From Clostridia bacterium (GTDB lineage: Bacteria > Bacillota > Clostridia > Oscillospirales > Acutalibacteraceae), in contig JAFSYP010000051.1 of assembly GCA_017449935.1 (NCBI GenBank), positions 1-38,751 on the forward strand: DNA of 38,751 bases, in the 5' to 3' direction. The notes beneath the pieces are model-generated. The model did not search any database, was not told the origin of the DNA, and saw only the letters and a program-made list of their open reading frames with translations. A program made the translations under genes and the position numbers. Below are positions 24,642 through 35,167 of this stretch, in pieces. Numbering within the stretch: position 1 is the first letter of the stretch; each line of letters begins with the position of its first letter.

Positions 24642-25835
24642 TTATTTTTCTCTGTTAATACGGAATGCCACGGATTTTTTCAGATAATCCAGATAATCCT
24701 TGTCGCGGCACATCGCTTTGCCGGGCGTGTCGGACAGCTTGGCGACGGGGCGTCCGTTGACATACTGGAGCTTGATGACGATATTCAGCGCCTCGACGCA
24801 CGTGTCGTTGGACACGAACGTGCCGATGCCGAAGGAGACCTTCGTCTTGTCGCAGAAATACTCGTAGAGCTTCTGCGCGCGGTCGAAGTCAAGACTGTCG
24901 CTGAACAGCAGCAGCTTCGTTTTCGGATCGACGCCGTACTTGCGGTAGTGCGCGATGATCTTTTCGCCCCACGCGTACGGATCGCCGCTGTCATGGCGCA
25001 CGCCGGTGTAGTTGTTCACCATCGAGCGTCTGAAGTCGAGCAGAAACAGATCGGTCGTCACCGTGTCGGTCAGCGCGGTGCCGTTGTCGCCGTCGTACTC
25101 GTTGTACCAGTCCTTCATCGCGTAGTAGTTCGTGTACGCCAGCGGGATCGAGTCGATGCCCTGATACATCTGCACGAATTCGTGCGCATAGGTGCCGACC
25201 GGCGTGACGTTGTATTTCTTGGCGAGATACACGTTGGATGTGCCGACGCAGTTTTTCGTTTCGGTCGACAGACGGCGGATCACTTCGTCCTCCCATTCAC
25301 GGGACAGGCGTCTGCGGCAGCCGAACTCGGCGAACTTGAAGGTATAGACGCCGTCGTTCATCGCGCGGATCTTCGCGTCCAGACGCGTCTGGGCGGACGC
25401 GCGCAGCGTTTCGTAATCGTACGCCATGCGGAAATAGACCTCGTTGATGATCTCCAGAAGATAGATCTCGAACTGCATCGCCGAGAACAGCGGCCCGTCG
25501 ACCACGACCGACAGCTCCCCTGCTTCGGACAGGCTGATCGTGACATAGTCGCGGATCGGATGCCACAGTCTCAAAAACTCCACATAGTCGTTCTTGATAA
25601 AACGAATGGACCGCAGATAATCCAGCTCCTCTTTCGTGAAGCGCAGCGAGCACAGATGGTCGACCTGCGCGCTGATCTCCTGCGCCATTTCGGGCGTGAA
25701 CACGATATTCTCGTTGCGGCATTTGAAGTAATACTGCCCGCAAAGATCCGTGTGCTTGTGAAAAATGACCTGGTCCATGTTGAATTTGTAGAGATCCGTG
25801 TCCAGCAGCGACACAACGATAGGTTGAAGTTTCAT
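24642..25835 (-). CDS. pncB: Nicotinate phosphoribosyltransferase
   Basis: It makes nicotinate mononucleotide from nicotinate and PRPP (Preiss-Handler pathway). The 397-aa protein starts MKLQPIVVSLLDTDLYKFNM and has the regulatory/phosphorylated His218 in VGTYAHEF, the PRPP-contacting GVRHDSGDPYAW (His281-Asp285) and FKFAEFGCRRR. Length matches the bacterial 397-400-aa type. AAAGGAAC precedes ATG. It is the last gene of the NAD operon, 28 bases after nadE. Confidence 0.97.
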   Translation of the reverse strand: MKLQPIVVSLLDTDLYKFNMDQVIFHKHTDLCGQYYFKCRNENIVFTPEMAQEISAQVDHLCSLRFTKEELDYLRSIRFIKNDYVEFLRLWHPIRDYVTISLSEAGELSVVVDGPLFSAMQFEIYLLEIINEVYFRMAYDYETLRASAQTRLDAKIRAMNDGVYTFKFAEFGCRRRLSREWEDEVIRRLSTETKNCVGTSNVYLAKKYNVTPVGTYAHEFVQMYQGIDSIPLAYTNYYAMKDWYNEYDGDNGTALTDTVTTDLFLLDFRRSMVNNYTGVRHDSGDPYAWGEKIIAHYRKYGVDPKTKLLLFSDSLDFDRAQKLYEYFCDKTKVSFGIGTFVSNDTCVEALNIVIKLQYVNGRPVAKLSDTPGKAMCRDKDYLDYLKKSVAFRINREK

Positions 25836-25863
25836 GGCTTTGTTCCTTTCTTTTCTACTCTGT

Positions 25864-26598
25864 TCAGATCTGCGGGTCGAATGCCGGCATGAGCTGCAGC
25901 TTGAACGCGTTAATCCGGTGCAGCATGTCGATGCGTTCTTTCTTCTTTGCGTCTTCGATCACGCCCTCGCGGATATACCGATCCAGTTCGGCATAGGTGA
26001 AGCCGAGCTTGTCCTCGTCCGTCTGCCCGCAAAGACCGTCGATCGGTACCTTGTCGACCAGCACGTCCGGAAGCCCGAGCAGCCTGCCGATCGTCTTCAC
26101 TTCCTGCACGGTCAGGTTGGAGCAGGGGCTGAAATCGCCGACGCTGTCGCCGTACCGCGTGGAGTAGCCTACCCAGTCCTCGGACAGATTGCAGGTGTTC
26201 GCCACTCTGCCGTTGTTGCTCTGCGAAACGGCGTACAGCGTGGCCATCCGGATGCGCGGCGGCAGGTTCTCCCGGCTCTGGCGAGACAGCTCACACGGTA
26301 TACTTTGCGTCACGCCGTCGACCGCGTCCTTGATGTTCACAATAAAATGGCGGATCCTCAGGTGTCCGACCAGCAGCTTTGCCATGTCGATATCGGCCTG
26401 TTCGCCGTTCGGCATCAGCACGCCGATCACTCGGTCGCGGCCGAGCGCCTCGACGCACAGCGCGGCGACGACCGAGCTGTCCTTACCGCCGGAAATGCCG
26501 ATCACGGCGTTGCAGCCGGGTCCGTTCTGCTCAAAAAATTCGCGTATCCACTGCACGCATCTGTCCTTGACCTGTTCCGCGTTGAAAATATAGCTCAT
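25864..26598 (-). CDS. nadE: Ammonia-dependent NAD synthase
   Basis: It amidates nicotinate adenine dinucleotide to NAD using ATP and ammonia. The 244-aa protein has the ATP-pyrophosphatase P-loop GISGGKDSS (34-42), then PNGEQADIDMAKLLV, NTCNLSEDWVGYSTRYGDSVGDFSP and KVPIDGLCGQTDEDKLG, all diagnostic of NadE. It lacks the N-terminal glutaminase domain, so it depends on free ammonia. GAGGAAACAAG precedes ATG at 26598. It lies 34 bases after pncA and 28 before pncB. The nadD adenylyltransferase that must act between PncB and NadE is not in this window. Confidence 0.97.
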   Translation of the reverse strand: MSYIFNAEQVKDRCVQWIREFFEQNGPGCNAVIGISGGKDSSVVAALCVEALGRDRVIGVLMPNGEQADIDMAKLLVGHLRIRHFIVNIKDAVDGVTQSIPCELSRQSRENLPPRIRMATLYAVSQSNNGRVANTCNLSEDWVGYSTRYGDSVGDFSPCSNLTVQEVKTIGRLLGLPDVLVDKVPIDGLCGQTDEDKLGFTYAELDRYIREGVIEDAKKKERIDMLHRINAFKLQLMPAFDPQI

Positions 26599-26632
26599 CT
26601 TGTTTCCTCGCTTTCTATAAGGATGACGGCTT

Positions 26633-27157
26633 TTACAGCACGTCGATCTGACAGCTTCGCATCGTTTCGAGCGCCGCCTCGTGCTTTGCGGGCGTGACGC
26701 CGGCGCAGCACGCAGAGTCCACCGAGATCGGCGATTGCGGGAAATTGGCCTTGACGATCAGGGCGTTGGACACCACGCAAATGTCCGTACACAGTCCGAT
26801 AAGCTCCACGGAGAACGCTTCCCCGCCGACCGCTTCCCGAATCAGCGCCGGCAGATCGACGGACCCGAAGGTATTCTTTTCGACCGGCGTATATTTCCGG
26901 CCCTCGAGCGCCTTCGCCACGGCGTCGTTCAACTGCCAGCCGTCCGTGCCCTTGATGCAGTGCGGCACGGGCAGTTTTTTGCCCTCCGCGGTTTCCAGAT
27001 AATCGTCAAAGTGCGTGTCGAAGGTGACAAAGATCTCCCCGTCGAACGACGCGATCTTTTCCGCGACGGCGGGCACGACGGCAACCGCCTCGCCGCTGCC
27101 CAGAGCGCCGTCCACGAAATCCTTCTGCATATCGACGACGACCAGTACTTTTTTCAT
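26633..27157 (-). CDS. pncA: Nicotinamidase-like cysteine hydrolase
   Basis: Nicotinamidase deamidates nicotinamide to nicotinate. The 174-aa protein belongs to the isochorismatase-like superfamily and has the full catalytic triad Asp9 (VVVDMQKDF), Lys94 (EKNTFGS) and Cys127 (LCTDICVVS), plus the PncA metal ligands Asp47 and His49 (DTHFD) and His66 (PHCIKG). The metal site and the flanking NAD genes favour nicotinamidase over isochorismatase. GGGGGAG precedes ATG, 15 bases after the Nudix gene stop. It supplies nicotinate for the pncB product two genes downstream. Confidence 0.93.
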   Translation of the reverse strand: MKKVLVVVDMQKDFVDGALGSGEAVAVVPAVAEKIASFDGEIFVTFDTHFDDYLETAEGKKLPVPHCIKGTDGWQLNDAVAKALEGRKYTPVEKNTFGSVDLPALIREAVGGEAFSVELIGLCTDICVVSNALIVKANFPQSPISVDSACCAGVTPAKHEAALETMRSCQIDVL

Positions 27158-27172
27158 GCTCTGCTCCCCCTT

Positions 27173-28000
27173 TTACGATCCCGAATCGGTTTTCTTCCTG
27201 TATAATCTGGCGGGGCGATGACCGTCGCCCTGCGTGAATTCATCGGTCTCGACGACGTATTCGCCGATCTTTCTGCGGAAGCTCGCCGGAAGGATCGTGA
27301 TATTCATGATCGTTTCCTGCACCTTCTGCAGCGCGGACAGCGTGAACTTTTCGGGCAGGAAGTCGAAAATCGTGTCAAAGTCCTTCGCCCCCTCGCGCAG
27401 CACCGTCAGCGCCGCGGCGATGATCGCCGCATGGTCGAACGCAAGGCCGCCGCTGTCTCGGATCGTATAGTCCGTTCTGCCGAATCGCGTCGCTTTTTCT
27501 TTCAGCGCGGCGCAGATCCGGATCTCTCCGCAGCAAAGCTCCAGCCGGCATTCCCCCGCGCCGCCGCGCTCGAAGGTCACGTCGAACCACTGCGCGTCGG
27601 AAGCGTCGTCGCCGCCGACCTGCCGCACGGACTCCTCGCTGATGATCGACGCGTACGCGCCGGAGATCACCCAGCCGCGCGGATCCCGTCCCGGATCGCT
27701 GAACACACCGACCGGCATCAGCGACGCCGGCGTAACGCTCGTCTCCTCAGTCGCTTCCCGCAGCGCACATTCCTCCAGCGTCTCGCCCGGCTGCAAGAAT
27801 CCGCCGGGCAGCGCCCAGCAGCCCCGGAACGGATGCCCGCCGCGTTTGATCAGCAGAATGGACAGCCGCGTTTCGGAGTTTTTCTTATAATTCTCGCGCG
27901 CCTGCGAGCGGACCATGAACGCCACAACGTCCGCCGTGACCGACGGCCGCGGATAATCTTCAAGCCTGTATCCGACTGAAAAGTTTTTTTCGGATTGCAT
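27173..28000 (-). CDS. NrtR-like Nudix protein with C-terminal winged helix
   Basis: NrtR proteins repress NAD synthesis genes and bind ADP-ribose or related ligands through a Nudix domain. The 275-aa protein has an N-terminal Nudix fold (about 20-170) with box GFLQPGETLEECALREATEE (67-86); the acidic catalytic residues are all there, only the final Gly is Ser88. Residues about 189-268 match the NrtR winged helix: FDHAAIIAAALTVLREG, FTLSALQKVQET, FRRKIGEYVV and HRPARLYRKK. ATG at 28000 has AAGGA upstream and excludes a 16-residue extension. Placement between the ADP-ribosylglycohydrolase and pncA genes supports a role in NAD control; an intact Nudix box means it may also hydrolyse ADP-ribose. 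Confidence 0.87.
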   Translation of the reverse strand: MQSEKNFSVGYRLEDYPRPSVTADVVAFMVRSQARENYKKNSETRLSILLIKRGGHPFRGCWALPGGFLQPGETLEECALREATEETSVTPASLMPVGVFSDPGRDPRGWVISGAYASIISEESVRQVGGDDASDAQWFDVTFERGGAGECRLELCCGEIRICAALKEKATRFGRTDYTIRDSGGLAFDHAAIIAAALTVLREGAKDFDTIFDFLPEKFTLSALQKVQETIMNITILPASFRRKIGEYVVETDEFTQGDGHRPARLYRKKTDSGS

Positions 28001-28031
28001 AAACCTCGTTTCCTTTCCTTCCGTGTCCCGT

Positions 28032-28913
28032 TTAAAACGCATCGGCAATTTCCGAGATCAGATCGAACATTTCCAGATCTTTCGTCCACTTTTCGCCGAT
28101 CGCGTCCGCGCCGAGATAAGCGCCGAGGATATTTCCTGCGACGGCGCCGGTGCTGTCGCTGTCGCCGTTGTGGTTCACGCTCGCGCAGATCGCCTTTTTC
28201 ATCAACCGCATCAACTCGTCCAGAAACGGCGCGTCGTCGAAAATATACGCAAATTGGTCTAAACTATCGCGCACAATCTCCCGCAGCGTCCTGCCGCTGC
28301 CTGCATAGATCGACTCGTGCAGAATGTGGACCAGCAGCGCCGCGGGCAGCCAGCCGAGCGGATGACCGTGCGTGATCGCCGCAGCCTGCGCCGCCAGCTT
28401 GTCCGTTTCGGACGGATCGGATAATTTCAAAAACGCGATCGGCGCCACGCGCATCACGCCGCCGCAGCCCTTGCTGGCGTTGATCGGATGCTCCACGGTC
28501 CCCATCCGGCCGGAGGACAGCGCGCTCAGACACGTATTGCCCGGCGCGCGGCGCGCATACAGCTCGGCTCGCCGCATCAGCCGCGACGCTCCGGCGGCCG
28601 GACGGTTCGCATACGCGGTGCGCTGCGTCGTCAGCCAGTTCAGATAGGCCTTGTAGACGTTGTCCGCGGCGTCGCCTTCCGGCGCCAGAATACCCTCGGC
28701 CGTGAACAGCGTCATCTGCGTGTCGTCGGAAATGATCGCTTTGCCGGACTTCGGGTCCGTCACATAGGCGGCGATCCCCTTGTCGCCGAACTGCTTGCGG
28801 ATCTCGGCATAGCGCTTGAACTCCACGGTATAGCCCAGCGCGTCGCCGACCGCGCCGCCGATCAGACAGCCGCGGATCTTATTCTTCGGATCGGGATACG
28901 CTTTATTCGTCAT
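28032..28913 (-). CDS. ADP-ribosylglycohydrolase family protein
   Basis: DraG/ARH-type hydrolases remove ADP-ribose from proteins or other acceptors. The 293-aa protein has the metal-binding blocks IGGAVGDALGYTVEF, ISDDTQMTLF (Asp63, Asp64) and NGDSDSTGAVAG (Asp251, Asp253), i.e. the full dinuclear Mg/Mn site. AAAGGTG precedes ATG at 28913 and a good promoter lies upstream. As first gene of the NAD operon it would release ADP-ribose that the neighbouring Nudix protein could sense or cleave. Whether its target is a protein, RNA or small molecule is unknown. Confidence 0.93.
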   Translation of the reverse strand: MTNKAYPDPKNKIRGCLIGGAVGDALGYTVEFKRYAEIRKQFGDKGIAAYVTDPKSGKAIISDDTQMTLFTAEGILAPEGDAADNVYKAYLNWLTTQRTAYANRPAAGASRLMRRAELYARRAPGNTCLSALSSGRMGTVEHPINASKGCGGVMRVAPIAFLKLSDPSETDKLAAQAAAITHGHPLGWLPAALLVHILHESIYAGSGRTLREIVRDSLDQFAYIFDDAPFLDELMRLMKKAICASVNHNGDSDSTGAVAGNILGAYLGADAIGEKWTKDLEMFDLISEIADAF

Positions 28914-28951
28914 AGCGGATTCACCTTTGCAAGGATCTGTCTTATTTGCGT

Positions 28952-28965
28952 TTTAATAATAACTC
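28952..28965. promoter_or_regulatory. Imperfect palindrome over the NAD-operon -10 box
   Basis: The minus strand reads GTTATTATTAAAAC, 10 of 14 positions symmetric, overlapping the -10 element. It is the best candidate operator for the NrtR-like protein, but the match is weak. Confidence 0.3.
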
Positions 28966-28985
28966 CGGGATAAGAACTTGTCAAG
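28957..28985 (-). promoter_or_regulatory. Sigma-A promoter for the NAD operon
   Basis: The minus strand reads TTGACA (28980-28985), 17 bases, TATTAT (28957-28962), 44 bases before the ADP-ribosylglycohydrolase start. Confidence 0.88.
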
Positions 28986-29008
28986 CGCTATTTCAACATT
29001 TTCACCGA

Positions 29009-29042
29009 AAAAAAGACCTTGCCCAATCGGACAAGATCTTTA
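29009..29042 (-). terminator. Terminator of spo0A
   Basis: A 13-bp stem (29030-29042 with 29013-29025 on the minus strand, loop GATT, two G-T pairs) followed by a run of T on the minus strand. It separates spo0A from the NAD operon promoter. Confidence 0.93.
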
Positions 29043-29057
29043 GTTTCTGCTTAAAAA

Positions 29058-29825
29058 TCAGGACGCCTTCATCCGCAGGCGCAGCTTATCGCTGATCATG
29101 GCGATGAATTCCGAATTGGTCGGCTTGCCGCGCGAGGTCTGAATCGTGTAGCCGAAGTAACTCGACAGCACGTCCACGTCTCCCCTGTCCCACGCCACCT
29201 CGATGGCGTGACGGATGGCGCGCTCCACACGCGAAGGCGTGGTCTTGAATTTGCGCGCCACGGTGGGATACAGCACCTTCGTGACGGAGCTCATCATGTC
29301 GCTGTTGTGGATCGTCAGGATGATGGACTCGCGCAGATACTGATACCCCTTGATATGCGCCGGAACGCCGAGCTGGTGCATGATGTCGGACACAAGGATC
29401 AGCAGATTGTCGTCCGATACCGCCTCCTGCGCGCGGGCGTAAGTGCTGCGGAACCAGCCGGTCAGCTGCGAAATGCGCTCCGTCAGAACCGCCGCGTCCA
29501 CGGGCTTCAACAGATAATAGTCTGCACCGGCACGAACCGTCTCTTTTTCCAGGTTCGGATTGTTGACGCCGGAGAGAACGATCGTCACCGGCTTGCGCAG
29601 ATCGCGTTTGCGGATCCCTTCCAGCACGCCGAGCGCGTCGATGCGCGAGAGGAACGCGTCCATGACCAGCACATCCGGTTCGAGCTTCGACGTCAGGTTG
29701 AGGACCTCCGGCCCGTCCTTCGGTGCGACCGTGACCTCATAACCGGCCGCACGCAGCGCGGACGTGCAGCTGCCGGTGAATTCCGTGCCTTCATCCGTCA
29801 GAATGATCGTTGTTTTTTTATGCAT
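29058..29825 (-). CDS. spo0A: Sporulation response regulator Spo0A
   Basis: Master regulator that starts sporulation when phosphorylated. The 255-aa protein has a receiver domain with phospho-acceptor Asp56 (VLVMDAFLS), Ser85 and Lys107 (LLKPVD), and the Spo0A-specific DNA-binding domain: [19 protein letters not shown], recognition helix [15 protein letters not shown] (198-212), [18 protein letters not shown]. The usual Asp-Asp pair of the acidic pocket is Asp11-Glu12 here (ILTDEGTEF), and the linker is short. AGGAGG precedes ATG. The gene appears monocistronic, with promoter and terminator, and has no spoIVB neighbour, unlike the common order. It is firm evidence that the host is, or descends from, a spore former. 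Confidence 0.97.
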   Translation of the reverse strand: MHKKTTIILTDEGTEFTGSCTSALRAAGYEVTVAPKDGPEVLNLTSKLEPDVLVMDAFLSRIDALGVLEGIRKRDLRKPVTIVLSGVNNPNLEKETVRAGADYYLLKPVDAAVLTERISQLTGWFRSTYARAQEAVSDDNLLILVSDIMHQLGVPAHIKGYQYLRESIILTIHNSDMMSSVTKVLYPTVARKFKTTPSRVERAIRHAIEVAWDRGDVDVLSSYFGYTIQTSRGKPTNSEFIAMISDKLRLRMKAS

Positions 29826-29857
29826 TATGATTCCTCCTGTCTATGTTTTGCACCATC

Positions 29858-29886
29858 ATACTACCATAAATGTGAATATTTGTCAA
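29858..29886 (-). promoter_or_regulatory. Sigma-A promoter for spo0A
   Basis: The minus strand reads TTGACA (29881-29886), 17 bases, TAGTAT (29858-29863). I found no clear 0A box (TGnCGAA) or sigma-H promoter in the region. Confidence 0.75.
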
Positions 29887-29961
29887 TCATATTTCGGAAT
29901 AATTTTATAATTTTTTACTTTTTTGTTATTTTATGGTTATTCTAATTGCTTCAAAAAATTC

Positions 29962-29990
29962 TTGACTTCTATTTTTCGGTGTGGTAAAAT
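29962..29990 (+). promoter_or_regulatory. Sigma-A promoter for the riboswitch-ATPase unit
   Basis: TTGACT (29962-29967), 17 bases, TAAAAT (29985-29990). The expected transcript start near 29997 coincides with the first base of the aptamer P1 helix. Confidence 0.85.
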
Positions 29991-29997
29991 GAATATG

Positions 29998-30126
29998 TTC
30001 AAAGGGGAGTAGCTTGAGGGCTATGCCCAAGCTGTCTGTCAACAACCGGCGTATCCGCCTGGCAGTCAGCCCCGCACACGGAAGCAAGACCTTTGACAGA
30101 GTCCGTCTCTGTCAAGGGTCTTTTTT
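29998..30126 (+). ncRNA. yybP-ykoY (Mn2+-sensing) riboswitch with expression-platform terminator
   Basis: The leader shows the yybP-ykoY pattern: P1 TCAAAGG (29999-30005) then GGAGTAGC, an internal arm, a second arm with CCGGCGTATCCGCC, and GAAGCAAGACCTTTGA closing P1 (30090-30096). The closing strand is shared with a 14-bp terminator stem (30088-30101 with 30107-30120) followed by six T. P1 and the terminator are mutually exclusive, so metal binding should stabilise P1 and switch the gene ON. The gene downstream, a P-type cation ATPase, is a classic target of this riboswitch class. Confidence 0.88.
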
Positions 30127-30170
30127 ATTACCCTGTCTATGCCCTCTATAATAGGAAAGGAAGGGATCCC

Positions 30171-32897
<2,727 letters not shown>

Positions 32898-32914
32898 ACC
32901 TTTTATATGATAAA

Positions 32915-32950
32915 CGCGGGACGAAGCGATCGCTTCGTCCCGCGCTGTTT
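32915..32950. terminator. Terminator after the cation ATPase gene
   Basis: Positions 32915-32944 form a perfect 30-base palindrome (centre GCGATCGC), followed by CTG and TTTT on the plus strand. It may also act on the converging capA transcript. Confidence 0.9.
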
Positions 32951-32962
32951 TATGTTTTTTTA

Positions 32963-34057
32963 TCAAACCGGCGACTGCATGAACTGCAGGATCTCCTGCT
33001 TTTTGTATTCGTCCGTGACGATATACGGCTGATAATTATTTTCATATCCGGAATATGTCGCGCACGGGATCAGCACATCCTGACGGTCGGCAATCCTGCC
33101 GTTCTCGATCTGATAGACCGCCTGATACACGGCGGTGTCCTTCGGCGGACGGATGTTGCCGCCGAAACAGAAATTGCCCAGCGAGTACAGAATCGGCTTG
33201 CCGTGATAGACCTCCATCGGCTGGAGCACGTGCGGATGCGATCCGACGATGACGTCGGCGCCCGCGTCGATCAGTTCATGGCAGGCGCGGATCTTCCAAT
33301 CCTCCGGCGCGGTCTGGTTTTCGATCCCGCCGTGGAAATACAGAATGATCAGATCACAATGCTCTGTCTGCATCTCCTGCACCTTGAGAAGGATGTCTTG
33401 CACGTCGTTGTAGTTATACAGCGAACAGCAGAATATCCCGAGCTTCTGTTCCTTGACGCTCGTATAGGTCACGGCGTCGCGTCTGCCGGGCAGTACGCCG
33501 ACGCTTTCGAGCGCCGCTTCGGTATCGTCGCTCCCCTGCTGACCGAAGTCGTGGGAATGGTTGTTGACGACGCTCGCGAGCTGGATATCCGACACGCGGA
33601 AGATCTCGGCGTTCGCCGTCGGGCCCTTGAACCAGAAGGCCTTTTCCGTCCACACGTCCTTTTCCGGCAGATCGTTGTCCGACAGCACGCCCTCGCAGTT
33701 GGCGATCGTAAAATCGTCCGCCTTGAACATCGGGATGAATTCCCGCAGAAAATAGTCCGGACTTTGCAGCCGCGCCGTCTCGTTGAATGAGCCGGGGTTG
33801 GCCGTGCCGTGATTGCTGGCGAACATACAGTCGCCGACAAAGGAGATCGTCAGCGTGCCCGTCAGCGAGGCGGACGACGTTTCTTCCGTTTCTTCCGTCG
33901 TCTGCGTATTCGTTTCGTCGTACCGGATGGACACGGTCGGCGTTTCCTCCGTCGCCGGCACGGTCGACACGGTTTCACGCAGTGCGCAGGACGACGTCAG
34001 GATCGCCGCGCCCAGCACGAGTGTCGCAACAATGCCGGATCTGATCGGCTTATGCAA
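32963..34057 (-). CDS. CapA-family lipoprotein (PGA/capsule-type metallophosphatase)
   Basis: The 364-aa protein opens with a short signal and lipobox LTSSC, a Thr/Glu-rich linker (about 30-65), and the CapA domain: ISFVGDCMFASN, FTIANCEGVLSD, VVNNHSHDFG, ILYFHGG, VIVGSHPHVLQPMEVY and LYSLGNFCFGG. CapA-like domains are calcineurin-like and take part in poly-gamma-glutamate or capsule assembly, but many members have unknown roles. The start is TTG at 34057, preceded by GAGAGGG that overlaps the end of the glycosyltransferase gene; no ATG or GTG precedes the signal peptide. It is the last gene of the cluster. Confidence 0.9.
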   Translation of the reverse strand: MHKPIRSGIVATLVLGAAILTSSCALRETVSTVPATEETPTVSIRYDETNTQTTEETEETSSASLTGTLTISFVGDCMFASNHGTANPGSFNETARLQSPDYFLREFIPMFKADDFTIANCEGVLSDNDLPEKDVWTEKAFWFKGPTANAEIFRVSDIQLASVVNNHSHDFGQQGSDDTEAALESVGVLPGRRDAVTYTSVKEQKLGIFCCSLYNYNDVQDILLKVQEMQTEHCDLIILYFHGGIENQTAPEDWKIRACHELIDAGADVIVGSHPHVLQPMEVYHGKPILYSLGNFCFGGNIRPPKDTAVYQAVYQIENGRIADRQDVLIPCATYSGYENNYQPYIVTDEYKKQEILQFMQSPV

Positions 34058-34063
34058 ACTGTT

Positions 34064-35110
34064 TCATCCCTCTCCGGAAAGATAGGTACGCACGGGGCGG
34101 TCATTCTTTCCCAACAGCATCAGGACCAGCATCGCGCGGAAATACAGCCGCGCATGACGGTCCATATTTGTTTGGCGTATGTACTCTCTGCCGGCCTGGC
34201 CGCAGAGAATGTCCCACAACGTTTTCCGGAAGCGGCGGCGCTCTTTTTTTTCGGCGATCATGCCGATCCCCGCAAGGATACGTTCGCTTTTGTGCACGGC
34301 GTCGCATCCGGAAATAAAATACAACCAGGTCAAAGAGTCAAAGAAAACTCTCGGCGGCATGGCTGACAGATGCTTTTTCAAAAATGCTTCCAGTACGCAG
34401 ACCAGCGTTACGCGCCGGTTCAGGATCTCCGCCGGCATTTCCGAACGGCTGAGCGTATTCACCCCCACCCGATACACATAAAGCGGCTTGTCGATATAGA
34501 CCGCTTTGCGGACCGCGGCGTAATAGCACCAATTGAACAGCTGATCCTCGGAATGGACCTGCTGCATCGGCAGAAAACGCAGTGCCAGCTTTTCGATCAA
34601 TTCGCGGCGGTACAGACTGTTGAACGGAAAAATACTGATCTGTGTGCCGTGAAGCTGCAGCAGCTTCAAATAATCCGGCTGCGGAAACTCCAGAACGTCG
34701 TCCCGCATGTCCATAACGCGCTCTTTCAAATCGCCGGACGCGTCGAAAGAGCGCAGATTGACCGTCACGATGTCGGCGCCGTACGCCGTGATCCCCTCGA
34801 TCAGCGTCGCGACCATATCCGGCTCGATCCAGTCGTCGCTGTCCGTGAACATCACATATCTGCCCTCGGCCGCGTCCAGCCCCGCATTTCGAGCCTTGCT
34901 GACGCCGCCGTTTTCCTGGTGGATGACGCGCACACGCGCGTCCTGTCCGGCATATTCGTCGCAGATCGCGCCGCAGCCGTCCGGCGAACCGTCGTCCACC
35001 AGGATCACTTCCAGCGCCGGATAGGTCTGCGCAAGGATCGAATCCACACATTTTTTCAGATATGCTTCCACTTTGTAGATCGGCACGATCACGGAAACCA
35101 AGTCAGCCAT
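34064..35110 (-). CDS. Family 2 glycosyltransferase
   Basis: GT2 enzymes transfer a sugar from a nucleotide donor. The 348-aa protein has the GT-A signature: VSVIVPIYKVEAYLKKCVDS, EVILVDDGSPDGCG, ENGGVSKARNAGL and YVMFTDSDDWIEP, with the D-x-D-like DSDD site. The C-terminal half is helical and ends with a hydrophobic stretch, consistent with membrane association. AGGAGG is 6 bases before ATG at 35110, so the TTG two codons earlier is not used. It follows a terminator-like hairpin and is 6 bases from the CapA start. The acceptor is unknown; with CapA it suggests a surface polymer. Confidence 0.92.
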   Translation of the reverse strand: MADLVSVIVPIYKVEAYLKKCVDSILAQTYPALEVILVDDGSPDGCGAICDEYAGQDARVRVIHQENGGVSKARNAGLDAAEGRYVMFTDSDDWIEPDMVATLIEGITAYGADIVTVNLRSFDASGDLKERVMDMRDDVLEFPQPDYLKLLQLHGTQISIFPFNSLYRRELIEKLALRFLPMQQVHSEDQLFNWCYYAAVRKAVYIDKPLYVYRVGVNTLSRSEMPAEILNRRVTLVCVLEAFLKKHLSAMPPRVFFDSLTWLYFISGCDAVHKSERILAGIGMIAEKKERRRFRKTLWDILCGQAGREYIRQTNMDRHARLYFRAMLVLMLLGKNDRPVRTYLSGEG

Positions 35111-35124
35111 ATGCAACCTCCTGT

Positions 35125-35160
35125 AAAATCGTCCGCCAAACCGTGACGATTTGACGGACG
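35125..35160 (-). terminator. Terminator-like hairpin between the transporter and glycosyltransferase genes
   Basis: On the minus strand a 14-bp stem (35147-35160 with 35130-35143, loop TCA, two G-T pairs) is followed by ATTTTA, then the glycosyltransferase ribosome binding site. No promoter fits in the 20 bases after it, so downstream expression needs read-through or attenuation. Confidence 0.75.
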
Positions 35161-35167
35161 TTTCGGA

